Shown in pieces: positions 27,511 through 39,236 of a DNA stretch of 64,000 nucleotides (positions are counted from its first letter, which is position 1; each line of letters starts with the position of its first letter). Made by a program: the position numbers and the translations under genes. The notes under the pieces are model-generated. The model was not told where the DNA came from. It ran no database searches and saw nothing but the letters and a program-made list of their open reading frames with translations. The stretch covers positions 19,894,718 to 19,958,717 of the forward strand of contig NW_004454163.1 of NCBI RefSeq assembly GCF_000283155.1. The letters are read 5' to 3'. The stretch comes from Ceratotherium simum simum. Its lineage: Eukaryota > Chordata > Mammalia > Perissodactyla > Rhinocerotidae.

Positions 27511-28050
27511 ACATTCAGATATCATCTCTGCCATGGTAAGTGTTCCTGCTTTGGGAAGTCAGCATGAAACTCAGAGGTAGTTGCCCAAGGGTGTTTCAAA
27601 GAGAGTGTGGGGTGAGGGGAGTGGAGAGAGAGGGCATGGTGGGGTAGAGTCAAGTATCCCACTGTGTTTCTAATAGACTTCTAAAGATTCTTGGCCTGGA
27701 ACTTGTCATATTCTAAACCCTATGTTTGTATATGTATTACACTCATTATAAGTTAGACTGCATGCTCCACAAAGGTACAGAGGCGCCATTTTCACTGCTG
27801 TATAACCAGACCCTGGCACATAATAATTGTTCAATAATTGTTTTTAATGAATGACTAATGAATGAATGGTGATGCAAGTAATTAAAAGGCCATAAATGAA
27901 AACATTGAATTAGAAACAAAATTACAGCAGCATAAAAATACGGAGTCAAGGTTAATCTTTTTATTTCAATTTATTGCAGGGAACACAGCTTACAGATTCT
28001 GCTAGACTCATGGAGTCCCAGTTTAGTGTTTAACTTGGTGTCTTTCAGCA

Positions 28051-28090
28051 ATGGGCTTATTAAACCCTCTATGGGCTTATTAAACCAGGG
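28051..28090 (+). repeat. 20 bp direct tandem repeat
   Basis: atgggcttattaaaccctct at 28051-28070 and atgggcttattaaaccaggg at 28071-28090 share 16 leading bases. Confidence 0.9.
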
Positions 28091-28320
28091 TTTCTCAACA
28101 ATGGCACTGTTTTCATTTAGGACTGGATAATTCTTTCCTTTGGGGGGGTGCGGGGGGAATGGCAGAGCAGGCTGCCCTGTGCATTACAGGGTGCTTAGCA
28201 GCATCCCTGCCCTCTACTCACTAGATGCCGGTAGCAAACCTCCCTCCTCAGTCATGACAACCAAAAATGTATCCAGACATTGCCAAATGTCCCTAATGGG
28301 GCAAAATCAATGCTTCACCC
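28086..28320 (-). mobile_element. MER5-type hAT-Charlie element, inverted
   Basis: Begins cagggtttctcaaca and includes tgccctgtgcattacagggt, ctcactagatgccggtagc and gacattgccaaatgtcccta, the reverse complement of MER5. A 20 bp direct repeat (28051-28070, 28071-28090) abuts its left end. Confidence 0.87.
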
Positions 28321-28394
28321 ATCCCTAAACAGAAGCAGCCAGGCAAAATGTCCTAACCGATGGAAAAGATCATGAATACAGCAGGGGAACAGAC

Positions 28395-28555
28395 TGATGA
28401 AAATAAGTAGACCGAGATCCATCTGGAGATGGATGGTGGTGATGGTTGCACAATAATGTGAATGTACTTAATGCCACTGAACTGTATACTTAAAAATGGT
28501 GAAGATGGTAAATTTTATCTCATGTGTATTTTACAATAAAAAATATTTTTAATAA
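28395..28555 (+). mobile_element. LINE-1 3' end
   Basis: ggatggtggtgatggttgc, gtacttaatgccactgaac and aaaaatggtgaagatgg followed by an A-rich tail: a short 5'-truncated L1M end. Confidence 0.82.
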
Positions 28556-29763
28556 AAGAATAAAAACCCACTTTAGATAACTGATTGCATTAGTAACAAT
28601 ATTATCAATAGATAGATATTTATACACAATGTTATTTTATAACTTTAAGGAAACATTTTTTTTGCATCCATACAATATAAACATGATAAATATTATCTTT
28701 TCACATTATTCTTGCCGTCCAATCAACAAAATGTAATACTGTTTCAATCATGGATTATTGAGCAATTGAGAGCAAAACAAAGATAAAAATTAGATGACCC
28801 ATAAATCAATATTAAAATAAATAAGAACAGAACTAACCAGTAAAACAAAAAGAAAAAAGAAGTAATCAAACTCACCTGCACTAAGAAGCCTAACTGGTAC
28901 CAGACGAGTATTACCAGATACTCTTAGCTCCGGTTTGGCCAGATGTAGACACAGCTGGCTCTTAAGCTGCACTGAGTTTATAAGAGCTCTGTAGGTGTTC
29001 TCAAGGTGTATGGGTCTAAGCGCACCAATGTGCAAGGACAACAGTCCTAGTTCTTCTGTGAGCCTGTTGCTTCTTGACATGAAGACCCGTGTTTGCTATC
29101 TCCTCGCTATAATATCTTGATATATTTGGTACCATCCTTACACCTGAGCAAGAGGGGCTCTTCCCTGGGCCTGGCATCTTAAAGGGCTCCAACATCACAA
29201 ATGCAAAATATATGCTTATTAAAGTACACATGGGATCAGAGTTCAGGGCTGACACCGTGAGATCTGCAACTCTCAACACACATTCTTGTGACTAACGACT
29301 TCAGGCCCCAGGAAATGCTTCTGCACACCTCTTGCCCCACATCCATGAAATAAGACATCTGGGTCCAGGTGCCTCAAAGGTCTGCAGGCTACTACTTTGG
29401 AGTGTGGGGAGGAACTGGGCAGCAAAGATGCTTAGATAAAAGGAGACAAATTAGCATGTTAATCCTTCCTTTCAAATAGCAGAAATGTACAGAAAATTCC
29501 TACATACTGAAATACCATTTCCCAGTTAGGCTAAATGTCCAAGTCCTCACTTCTCCACATGTTCTCATGTGGTTCCAGAGGTGCTCAAAAATTAGTACAG
29601 TGTTTGCAATCATTTTAACAGGACAGATGAGGAACACTTGGCAATACTGAACAATTCACATGACTCTTAAATTTGTTTATATCACAGTAAATGCATAACA
29701 TACCTAAAGCAAGATAGTGGTTCTTTACATGTGCAACTAGATGGAGACTGAACAGTAGAGTTG
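28556..29763. other. Unassigned intron 2 sequence
   Basis: AT-rich to about 28860, then unique sequence. No gene or repeat recognised. 27511-28050 and 29991-30604 are likewise unassigned except for the CTCF-like motif. Confidence 0.55.
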
Positions 29764-29776
29764 CAGATACTTTATT

Positions 29777-29977
29777 CTTTTTATTTTTTATCTTTTTTGC
29801 TGAGGAAGATTCACCCTGAGCTAACATCTATGCCAATCTTCCTCTGCTTTATATGTGGGCCACTGCCACAGTATGGCTGATGAGTGGTGTAGGTCTGCGC
29901 CTGGGATCCAAACCCATGAACCCGGGCCGCTGAAGCAGAGCACGTGAACTTAACCACTAGGCCACAGGGCCGACCCT
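29777..29977 (-). mobile_element. ERE-family SINE (older subfamily), inverted
   Basis: Minus-strand ERE with gggccgaccct head, GAACCCGGGCCGC segment and gaggaagattcaccctgagctaac unit. It is flanked by a 13 bp duplication with one mismatch (cagatactttatt at 29764-29776, caggtactttatt at 29978-29990). Confidence 0.88.
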
Positions 29978-30337
29978 CAGGTACTTTATTTTTAATGTAT
30001 TAAATGCTTTAATTTTCAAAAACTAGAAATGTCAGATTTACTGAAATAATTTTGATAAAATATGCTTTTAATATTTAAACAGATGTATGCTCACATCTAT
30101 ACTCTCTTCCTGGCCCCACAAATGTTAGAGGGCTTGGATATGCTGAGACACAGGTAGCATACGTTACTCTTTTCAAAGCTCACATGTTCCTGTCTTCCTC
30201 CCACCCACAAACACTAAGTCAGGGCCTTGCACACAGGGAGTACTCACCATCAAGGTGGCTGCTGGACACTGCATACAAGCTCTGGGGTGGAAGGGAGAAT
30301 TTCAATACAAAACCATGGAAACGGGGAGAGTTTTCCC

Positions 30338-30356
30338 TGCCACCAGAGGGCAGGAG
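30338..30356 (+). promoter_or_regulatory. Candidate CTCF binding site in MYO5B intron 2
   Basis: TGCCACCAGAGGGCAGGAG fits the CTCF core CCASYAGRKGGCA at every core position, oriented on the plus strand. It lies in sequence where I recognise no repeat. Binding is inferred from the motif only. Confidence 0.5.
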
Positions 30357-30604
30357 TCGAGCAGTTGGTAAGGAGATGGGGGCAGGAGAGAGAAGGCCTG
30401 CCAGACAGAGTTCCACTCCAGGCAAAGAATGAGGAAGCTGCATTTATCACCAAGGTGTGGAGACACTGAGATGCTTGATCCAGCTTAAAAACAGCACTGT
30501 GCTAAGGGTTGGCACATCTAGATACCTTGCACCCATCACAGCTATGGGGAGAAACAGAAGACACTATTCTTTCCCCCCCAAGAACTTTCTTATCTTCTCA
30601 TTGG

Positions 30605-30949
30605 CTTAAATATAAAACAACTTACCATAGTGATAACTGAAACAAGCCAGACACAAAAGGACAAAGATTGTATGATTCCACTTCTGAGAAGTACCTAGAG
30701 TAATCAAACTCAGAGACAGAAGTAGAACAGAAATTACCAGGGGCTGCAGGGGAAGAGAGAATGGGGAGTTATTGTTCAATGGGTGTAGAGTTTCAGTCAC
30801 AGAAGATGAAAAAGTTCTGGAGATGGAAGGTGGCGATGGTTGCACAACAATGTGGAAGCACTTTATGCCTCTGAACTGTGCACTTAAAAATAGTTAACAT
30901 GGTAAATTTTATGTTTTGTATATTTTACCATGATAAAAATAAATAAATA
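30605..30949 (+). mobile_element. LINE-1 3' end
   Basis: Contains gattccacttctgagaag, ggcgatggttgcacaac and gaactgtgcacttaaaaatag, ending in (AAAT)n. An ERE is inserted in its tail at 30950. Confidence 0.85.
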
Positions 30950-31219
30950 GGGCTGGCCCAATGGCACAAGCGGTTAAGTGCATGTGCTCCGCTGTGGTGG
31001 CCCGGGGTTCGCCGGTTCAGATCCCGGGCGTGTACCGATGCACCACTTGTCAAGCCAGGCTGTGGCCGTGTCCCATATGAAGTAGAGGAAGACAGGCATG
31101 GATGTTAGCCCAGGGCCCGTCTTCCTCAGCAAAAAAAAAAAAAAAAGAGAGAGAGAGAGGAGGATCAGCAGATGTTAGCTCAGGGCAGATCTTCACTAAA
31201 TAAATAAATAAATAAATAA
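30950..31219 (+). mobile_element. ERE-family SINE inserted at an L1 A tail
   Basis: Head gggctggcccaatggcacaagcggttaag followed by a degenerate tRNA-like region and two gatgttagc units. An internal A16 run (31131-31146) continues into a short GA repeat, and the tail is (AAAT)n. It sits in the aaataaat tail of the L1 3' end at 30605-30949. Confidence 0.88.
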
Positions 31220-32399
31220 GCAAGTAACAGGGAAAAAGAAACATCTTAGAGGAACACTGAGGAGCTTGACTACCTTGAACAAAGAGTACAGGTTAGCAAT
31301 AAGGTAGAAGCCAGAGGTTAAGAACATTATTGTTGTTCTAAAAAAGAACTAATTTATTTTCATCCTTTGCCACTACAGTTAAACCTACACTATTGGACTT
31401 CTGAAGGAGGAGTAGGCGGGTAGGGGAAAGAGACTGCCAGGTGGATTTTCCAGCTAGCCTGGTATATCAAGGATGGTTTCAGCTACAGAGGAGACTCTCT
31501 TCAAGCATTCAGAGTCCAGCCATCTAACTTCTGTTCTCCTGCCTCTGGTCCACAGCTTGGCTGAGTCGCTCCTAATGACAGCTCAGAGCCAGCAGTGGAC
31601 AGACCACAACCCAGGAGAGACCTGGACAGAGTCAGATGTTCAGAGCCCATTATTTCTCGAGAGCTGCTAATCTCCAGCCTCAGGCATCTCTTCCGATTAC
31701 ACACTGACTGGCCATGTAGCAGGGGAGGGAGGGAGGGAGAAGAGGGGTCCTGGGCAGCTGCCAGGATTAGTCATGTAGGGCAGAATTCATTTTCAGCTGG
31801 GGAGGCAAGCATCTGCTCTGTTTTAGCAACACAGCCGATCATTCCTCACTACCTCCGTACAACTCTTCAAAAACACCCACCCACTTAAAAGATCAACTGA
31901 AGTGAAACCTGTTGGAGGAGAAGAGACACCATTCAAGTGGGTGAACTAATTTCATTTTGTTTCAGGCGTGGGGTGGGAAGTTATTCAACATGGTAAACAT
32001 GATTCCATCTGTTGGGAATTTTCCCACCTCAAAACCAGGAGGAGGCTAGCCAAGTCTGCCTGCCAGGAAGGGGAAGGCAAGGCATGCACACCTTGGTGTA
32101 AACACCTTCTAACAAACTCACTGCCCCAGTTTTACCAAGTGATAGGCTCAAGTTGACACAAAACAGATGTTAGTAGGGGAGGATGTTCAATCTTCCTACT
32201 AATCATGGGTTAATCACCAACCACAGTAGGTACTATGTGAGCAGAGCATAAGACAAGGTCCCTTTCTCAAGCAGGTTATTACTATTCAGACAGACAGACC
32301 AAAAAGCTTGAAAGAAGGAAAGACAATAAGACAGTAAAAGATCAAAGGCTAGGTGATGTGGTACAAAGTTTCAGGGCTGTTGAGTTCAGAGGGAGGCAA
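31220..32399. other. Unassigned intron 2 sequence
   Basis: Includes a short (GGGA)n run near 31725-31745. Frames on both strands (31473-31888) overlap and appear to be chance. Confidence 0.55.
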
Positions 32400-32990
32400 T
32401 AATCACTCCAGCCCCAGCCTTCCTCCCAGCAATGCCTGCTCTGCAGCCCCTCACACTTAACCCATCCCAAAGCCAAGTCATGATTTTTTCCTGACACTTA
32501 GTTCAATACCTGTTTCTCTCTCAGTCTCCCCCATCGTAAACCCTGCACGAACAACCTCTGCCTGCATCCTCAGCCTCAGGCCACCCGTCTGTCCCTTCTC
32601 CAATGGCTCCCAGGTGCACTGGCCTCCTTTCCTTCCCTTCAACGCACCCAAAGGGAACACACCAAGGCCTCAGGGCTTTGGCACACAGAACTCCTGCCTG
32701 GGACACCCTCTGGTCTCGGCCCAGTACACCCTGACTCTTCAATGGCTGGCTCCTTTCCACAATCCCCTCCTCCCTCAAAAGATTCCCTCCTTTATTATCC
32801 CTCTCGCCCCTTGTCCACTTGCTTCTGTGCCTACTACAACTTGTCACGACACTTTGCCGTACTTCCGTATCCATGGTCACAGGTCCCTCTGGCCCTGAGC
32901 TCCCCCAAATGGCAGGGTCACGACTGTTCACCCACGTACTCCCATGACCCAGCACAGCACACAGGGCAAGCATTCAAATATTTGTGAAAC
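32400..32990 (+). mobile_element. L2 LINE 3' fragment
   Basis: About 590 bp of L2: cagggctttggcacacag, gctcctttccac and gcaagcattcaaatatttg. The open frames seen here on both strands are repeat-derived and not genes. Confidence 0.78.
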
Positions 32991-33147
32991 GCACAAATCA
33001 CAGAGAGAGGTGGTCACAAAAGGCTCACGAAAAGCGAAACTGCATCAGACCTTCTAGGAGGAACAGGATTTCATAGTTACTACCTTGTCTTCCTTTCCAG
33101 TGAAACCACCTGCAAGTCAACTAACAAAAAATAATTCTCACAGCAAC

Positions 33148-33382
33148 AGCTGACACATATTGAGCGCCTGTGCCAGGCACTACTCTAAGCACCTGTCACA
33201 TAGTAACATTTAATTTTCAAAAGCACCCTAGACAAACTATGATCCCGTGTCACAGATGAAGTAACAGGCACAGGAAGATTGCTAACTCGCCCAAGGGCAC
33301 AAAGCTAGCAATGGCCAAGCCAGGATCCCAACCCAGGCAGCCTGGGTCCAGAGTCAGTGCTCCCACCACCGTGCACTGTCTC
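33148..33382 (-). mobile_element. MIR SINE, inverted, 340 bp from exon 2
   Basis: attgagcgcctgtgccaggc, cacagatgaagtaacaggca, gggcacaaagctagcaatgg and ggatcccaacccaggcagcc: a near-complete reverse-complement MIR. Confidence 0.88.
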
Positions 33383-33725
33383 TCTAAGTGGCTCTCCCAC
33401 TCACCTCCCATTGATGCCTCAATCCCATGGAGGGAACCCTCCTGTTCTCTCCTCTCCACGGAGAAGATTTTTGCCTTAGCCACCGGTGATCTCTCAGCCA
33501 CTAACACCAACAGGCACTTATTTGTTATGAGACGTCCATAGAGCAGTTCCATGGTTTAACACTTACCACTCTCAAAGATGATGTCATTATCATCAACAGC
33601 AACAAAAAAAATGCCAGGGGCTCAGAAGCTCCTGGAATGTGCAGGAAAAACTCAAACCCACAATGTGCCATCCAGTCCTGTTCCGCAGCCCCCTGCGCTC
33701 CCAACCCCCCACCCCCTGCACTTAC

Positions 33726-33836
33726 AGTGTCATCCTCCAGTCTGAGCTGGAGGCTCTTGTCTCCCTCCTTGTAGTCCTTGGTCAATTCGGCCGAGCGCCA
33801 CACTTCATCAGGGTCAGGGATCCAGACCCTTGTGTA
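33726..33836 (-). CDS. MYO5B: MYO5B coding exon 2 (myosin Vb, N-terminal SH3-like region)
   Basis: Myosin Vb is an actin-based motor that moves Rab11 recycling endosomes and apical cargo in polarised epithelia. On the minus strand this 111 bp exon encodes 37 residues beginning [20 protein letters not shown] and ending in RLEDDT, which I recognise as the start of the class V myosin heavy chain (about residues 10-46 of roughly 1,850). The acceptor is a pyrimidine-rich tract ending TTTCAG; the donor is GTAAG (plus-strand cttac at 33721-33725). It begins and ends on codon boundaries and joins in frame to exon 3. The residues form the SH3-like barrel that precedes the motor core. The first codon is TAC (Tyr); I recall Cys here in human and Tyr in mouse. 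The start codon lies in exon 1, which is not in the window. Paralogues MYO5A and MYO5C are less likely given exon 4. Confidence 0.95.
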
Positions 33837-34509
33837 CTGAAAGATTAAAACAGAAGAAACTTAGATACAAAATGAAGCTTTCAGGATTTTAAAGATGAGC
33901 TCCTAAATGAGGAGCCCTCAGGAGAACTTTTAAAGCCATCTCGACACATTTTCTTCCCTTCTCATTGCAAGACACAAGGTGATTCAATACCACCACACAA
34001 GATAAATAACTCACAGGATTGGTAACAGAGGGCACCTTCTAGATCCTAAGAGAATATCACAGATCAATGAAATCGGAATTCTCCCGACTGCCAAGCCTGC
34101 ACATGGTTATATCCATCAGAGTTTTGCACCACCATCTCAAAGGGTGGTAACAAAATAGCAACATCAGAGGGAGCATCTAGCATGCTACAAACGACAAAAC
34201 CACACACAAAACTCAACAAGACAGCAGTGTAATCTTCAAAGCTTAGCAATCTCTGCTCTGATGTTCTGCATTCAGGGACCAAGCCATTTTCCTGCAGAAG
34301 TGAAAGAAAGTGGTCAAATTGAAAGCATCTTTATGTATCCCTAAATTGTCAGCAACCTCAATTTATCTGTGCATTCTTTAAGCCAGAAACATACCCAAAA
34401 ATCTCAACCTCCCCCATCAGTTATCCAGATTTGCAAGGTTATTGAGCCGGCCAAATCCTGGCAGGGAAGAACACAGCCCTTGGCAAGTGGTGATGCACTT
34501 TCAACAGAA

Positions 34510-34665
34510 CTCGGGGATTCTCCGCCCTAACTGCACATCAGAATCACCTGGGAGCTTTGAAAACACCAAGTCTGTGTCCCACCTCAGACCAGCTCGGTCA
34601 GAACCTGAGGTGACATAAAAGCTCCCAAGGTGAATATAACGTGCAGCCAGGGAGAACCACAGGTC
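34510..34665. mobile_element. MER20/MER58-like hAT remnant
   Basis: cacatcagaatcacctggga, gctttgaaaacaccaagtct and ccagggagaaccac follow the pattern of these short elements. Confidence 0.6.
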
Positions 34666-34805
34666 TGATGCACTCAACAGCAGCCTCTGGATCTACTGGC
34701 CATCACTCCTGTCATCAAACTCTTGACATCCGTCAGACCAAGTTCTGAATTTTTGTTTCATAGGTATGCGATTTCCACAGAGCCTAGCTACTTTAGAAGC
34801 CGTCG

Positions 34806-34822
34806 GTGCGCGCGCGCACACA

Positions 34823-34858
<36 letters not shown>
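34806..34858 (+). repeat. (GC)n(CA)n microsatellite
   Basis: tgcgcgcgcgcacacacaca followed by a long (CA)n interrupted once by cc. Alternating purine-pyrimidine throughout, so Z-DNA is possible. 970 bp upstream of exon 2 in transcription order. Confidence 0.95.
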
Positions 34859-34860
<2 letters not shown>

Positions 34861-36056
34861 TTTCCTAGCCACAGAATATTCTTAGCAAACCTGAAACTAA
34901 TGGCTCTTTCGACCAAAAGGCCAGCCGGAATGTGCGCTTGGGTCAGCATAAGCCACCTCACATGTGGGGCGACAGCTCCAGGCACAGACCCTGTGGCCAG
35001 TCAGTTGCCTGGGCACAAGTGGCCAGCTGGCTTTATTTTGGTCCTGCTTTCTTATAGCATTTCCCTCCAGGTGATCACTGGCCCCTGCTACGCTTGTCTC
35101 TAATTCAGTATTGAGCAGTGAAAGTCCTGAGGCAACAGACAGACCACTCATCAATGGGAAAGCGAACAACGACCAATTTGCCTCCCTGACATCCGAGCTT
35201 ATTTGTTTCTGGCATTGTCAAGAACCAAGTTCACGGAATCTTCTCTCTACCTCTGAGCCTGCCTTACAGTGAGATATTACTATATCTGTATAGGAAGGTA
35301 CTACAGAGCTTTAAAGAATCTGAGAGCTCTGCAGTAAGACATTAAGAATGTTCTGAGGTATCTCCAGAGAAAACTTGCTGAGCATCGCTGAACTTAACTG
35401 TCAACACTTCCCCTCCCCTCAGGTGTTCTAACTTACTTCCTCCACTGTCAGTTAAGCCCACCATTCATCCAGTTGTGATGACTCATAAGATCCTGTCCCT
35501 AAGCGTCAGGTGAGGGACCTTTCCTTAGCCTTGCTACAGTTCCTGGCCCTCTGAGTTATGCTCGTGGGAGAGGGAGTACAGCAGACTCAAGACATTTTAC
35601 TCAAAGCAAAGTCTCCATCCAGTGTAATCTGGGTCAGAAATGGCACAAGATAACAGTGACAAGTAACTGAGAGAAGGGGGAAACTCCCCCAGGAACTGAG
35701 AGGAGGTGATGATGTGTGGATATCATTAAGCTGTGTGACAGACACACAGGAAGCCAAGGAGGCCAGTCTCGACTCACCCAGGGACTCCTCTGACCTTACC
35801 CCTGCACCCAGGTGCCACTCACTGGACAGTTAATTGCACCCAGCACTGGGGAGTCTCACTGCCTGGCTCTACCTCTATTTAATTCTTACTCTGGGCGAGT
35901 CCATATATCTTTCTATTTATATAAATCTCTTCTCTCTAAATAGACTGAAAGCACCTGTTAGGCCTTCTATATTTTCCTATACCCTCAAAACCCATCACAG
36001 CCTCAGGGGCATGGGGGCCCCTATTGATACTTCAGCTCTTTGCTACACCAAGTGAG
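34859..36056. other. Unassigned intron 1 sequence
   Basis: Nothing recognised. 33837-34509, 36816-37589 and 37883-38420 are also without clear features. Confidence 0.5.
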
Positions 36057-36170
36057 GATATCAGCCTCACCATTACCTAGGAGCTTGTTAGAAATGCAGA
36101 ATCTCAGCCTCCACCCACACCTACTGAATCAGAATGTACATACCTAGGAACTTGCTGTTCTCCTCCTGCA
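36057..36170. mobile_element. MER20-like hAT remnant
   Basis: accattacctaggagcttgt, tagaaatgcagaatctcagc and cctactgaatcagaatgtac are MER20 segments. Confidence 0.68.
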
Positions 36171-36206
36171 ATATGATCTCACACTTTCCTGCCTTTGTAC
36201 ACACAC

Positions 36207-36525
36207 AGGTCAGCAAACTATTGCCACGGGCCAAATCTGGTGTGCCACCTGTTTTTGTACAGCCCATGAGTTAATGGCCTTTAAATTTTTAAATGGCTGG
36301 AAAAAGATCAGAAGAATGATATTCACATGGTAGCACATGAAAATTACATGAAAGTCAAATTTTCCATAAAGTTTTATTGTAACACAACCACATATTCCAT
36401 TTATGTACTGTCTATGGCTTCTTCCACACTTCAACAACAGAGTTGTGTAGTTGTGACCCAGACCCCCGTGGACTGAAAATATTTACTACCTGGCCCTTTA
36501 CAGGAAAGGTTTGCTGCCCTCTACC
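36207..36525. mobile_element. hAT-Charlie type element
   Basis: ggtcagcaaactattgccac, cataaagttttattgtaaca, actgtctatggcttcttcca and tttactacctggccctttac belong to the abundant mammalian hAT family with GTCAGCAAAC / GTTTGCTGAC-like ends. Subfamily not decided. Confidence 0.75.
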
Positions 36526-36815
36526 CTGCACATGCTGATCCCTCAGCCCAGAAGGCCCTTCTCTCCCTTGTCCACATGAGCAGAGTCCAAGTTCCAGCAC
36601 CATCTCCTCATTAAACTCTTCCTTCCCTCTGCCCTATAGAGTTAGCACTTCCCAACTCCGAGCTGCCACAACCAATTCTTCTATGATTAACTTCATGATT
36701 TTGCAGTCATTTCTTTCATGTCAGTTTCATCTCACTACTTCAAGATCTTTCATATACACTATTGACCATCTTTGTATTCCTGGCATGTAGTAGATGCTCA
36801 ATAAGTGTTTGCTGA
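36526..36815 (+). mobile_element. L2 LINE 3' fragment
   Basis: gagcagagtccaagttccag, then the L2 terminus cctggcatgtagtagatgc followed by aataagtgtttgctgagc. Confidence 0.78.
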
Positions 36816-37589
36816 GCACAGGAATTAGTAAATGGAGAATGCGCATTTATGAGGCATCTGGTTTATACTTAAAACACACTGCTAAGCACCATGTGATTAG
36901 GTACTGACATGGAGATCTATCCCCTGATCTCAAGGGACACATAATCTAGTTGGGTAGATAAATCACATAAAAATATACTCTCAAGCGTGATGTGACCATT
37001 TCCTAAGGAAAGTAATAGCTATTCAGTGGGGGCAGGCAAGGCAAGAGAAGGGTGGGCAACACAGTTAGTGCCAACTTAGAGAGGAAGCAGGTGGCCAAAT
37101 TCTTGTGTAACTTTTTAAAGCATAGTGTGTATTACAGATCCCATCAAGCAAGTTTTAGACTCAAATCCAGCAAACATTTGAGCACCTAATATGTGCCCAT
37201 TCTGTGATAGATGCTGTCATATGTTTCCTCCATCTCCACAATAAAGACACACGTGGACGTGCATTGCAATTGTAGCAGTTCACTGTTAAACCAGAATGAA
37301 GTAAACCCCGCGTTGTGTCAGTGCCGGATGGGCGACATCTGCAGGCAGGCCTCCCCTCAGCATCTTGCATCCTTCATCCTACTTCATGGATTCTCAGCTT
37401 AACGTGCCTATGAATTACTGAGCAGGGCTGTTTACCCAACATCATGCATACCACACTCCATGAGAGATTTATAGGACTTCCAAGGGCAATTTTAACCGTA
37501 ATCAAATTTTGCCTTACGTGCTGACTTGCAAACAACCCCCCACTGCCTCTCCCCCTCAAAAACCTAACCACCCAGGGAAGAGGCGGGCA

Positions 37590-37882
37590 ATCATTGCAAA
37601 GTAAACAGCCAAGAGAACAGACTCACAAACGAAGAGAAGGCAGAGATGAGCATCACAGTAGCCAGCAAAGACTTGAAGGAAGCAGACAGACACAATCTGA
37701 GCTGTGGAGATGGAAAGGACTTGGAGGGGAAGGATTTCCTATAGGGTGATGAAAATGTTTTGTAACTAGATAGAGGTGGTGGTTGCACAACATTGTGAAT
37801 GTACTAAATGCCACTGAATGATTCACTTTAAATAGTTAACTTTATGTTATGTGAATTTCACCTCAATTAAAAAAAAATAAAC
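37590..37882 (+). mobile_element. LINE-1 3' end
   Basis: ggtggttgcacaacattgtg, gtactaaatgccactgaat and an aattaaaaaaaaat tail show a 5'-truncated L1M. Confidence 0.82.
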
Positions 37883-38420
37883 ACTGTTTTGGTTGCAGAG
37901 TATGCTGTACACTCTCCTGGGATGGGTTCTCACTTCTGGGAAAGCAGTAAGATAAAGTACATTCTTTTAACAGAAAGCCATCATTTCTATGAGCCAGATA
38001 GAAACTCTCTAGAACCAAGGGTCCGTGTTGCCTCTTAAGTTTTTCTCACCTTCGAGGAATTCCTTCAAATAAATCTCACCTTTACCCGCTTTCCTGGAGG
38101 CAGCAGACTGCAGGAAAGACAAGCTCACTTTCATAACCCAATTCAAGTGCCACTCAGTTTGTCACTATCCTGTTTTAACAATACTTAATTCCAACATAGC
38201 CAAGTAAATAACAAATCTGACCTAATTATCAAAGAAAAGCCTGTGATTTTTCTTTTGGAAAGAGCCCCCATGTATTAACTGGAGAAGGCAGATGTCTCTG
38301 TGAAATGAAAGGCATTAGCACCAAGCTAGTCTCCTGCCCCTGGTTCATTCCTTCCATCTCCGCAGGGCTGGCACAGAGGCAGTTCTCCAACACACAGCTG
38401 GGGGCAGATGCTGCCTATGG

Positions 38421-38590
38421 CAACAGGCTCAACGCTGCTGCACGTTAGAACCACCTGGGGAGCTTTTAAGCTTCCCATGCTAGGCAACCCCTCAGACCAA
38501 TTACGTCAGCCTCCGGGGGTGGGAACCAGGCAGTGGTTTTTAAAGCTCCCCAGGTGCATCCAATGTGCAAGCAAGTTTGAGAACCAGCCG
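38421..38590. mobile_element. MER20/MER58-like hAT element
   Basis: gaaccacctggggagctttt, gtggtttttaaagctcccca and gcaagtttgagaacc mark a hAT element. Confidence 0.65.
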
Positions 38591-38814
38591 CCCACGTGGT
38601 TTGATTTGGTAACTGATTTGCAGGGCACCACAGACCCTCATATGCCCAGAGACCTCTCCCCACCAGCCTGTGGTTGAACATGAAATTCCAGCAGTGGATT
38701 CTTTCTCCTGAGCTAAAGCACTATTTCCGGGAAGCCACTGCTGAGGTGCAAATACAATATGGAGAAGAGTACAGCATCTCCCCATTTAGACTATCAGGCA
38801 GGATAGTACTGCAG

Positions 38815-39010
38815 TTGTGTGTGTGGGTTCTAGAGCCAGAGGGCCTGGGTAAGAATTTCAACCAGCATCTCTTAGCTTAAGTAAGTGGATGAGGAGGTCT
38901 GAGCCTCGTCTTCCTCAGCTGTACAATGGGGTAAAAATTAGCACTACCTCATGAAGTGTCCCAAGAATTAGATGAATCCCATAGTGTCAAAGTACTGTCA
39001 GCATTATGCA
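38815..39010 (+). mobile_element. MIR SINE
   Basis: ctagagccagagggcctggg, cttcctcagctgtacaatgg and a taaaaattagcactacctc tail match MIR. Confidence 0.75.
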
Positions 39011-39236
39011 ATAATGATGACGGTGATGATACTGTATACTGTGTAGTCTACAAGCAGGATCCTGATGGGATCTTGCATAGGATCAGGGGATGGGAATGGG
39101 AAAATAACAAGCCTAAGGTGTTTCATGTGACTGGGATCCTCTGGATGTCCTGCGAGTGACAGTACATAGGTAGCCATGCTGTGCTTTAAAATCAATACCT
39201 GGAACTAGCCTACTTCAACTCCAAAACCCTGAGAGA

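Larger units (their letters stand above)
22216..33725 (-). other. MYO5B: MYO5B intron 2
   Basis: An 11,510 bp intron bounded by GTAAG at the exon 2 side and TTTAG at the exon 3 side. It contains three ERE SINEs, old L1 and HAL1-like pieces, a MER20-like element inside a MIR, a MER5 element, an L2, a MIR and a CTCF-like motif. Confidence 0.93.

Noticed and set aside
30184..30469. Four overlapping frames on both strands
   Set aside because: No domain or splice support; low stop density only.
32521..32987. 150-codon minus frame and two plus frames
   Set aside because: They lie in an L2 fragment and show no protein similarity to anything but chance translation.
34723..35103. 126-codon frame containing a His-Thr repeat
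   Set aside because: The repeat is the translated CA microsatellite.
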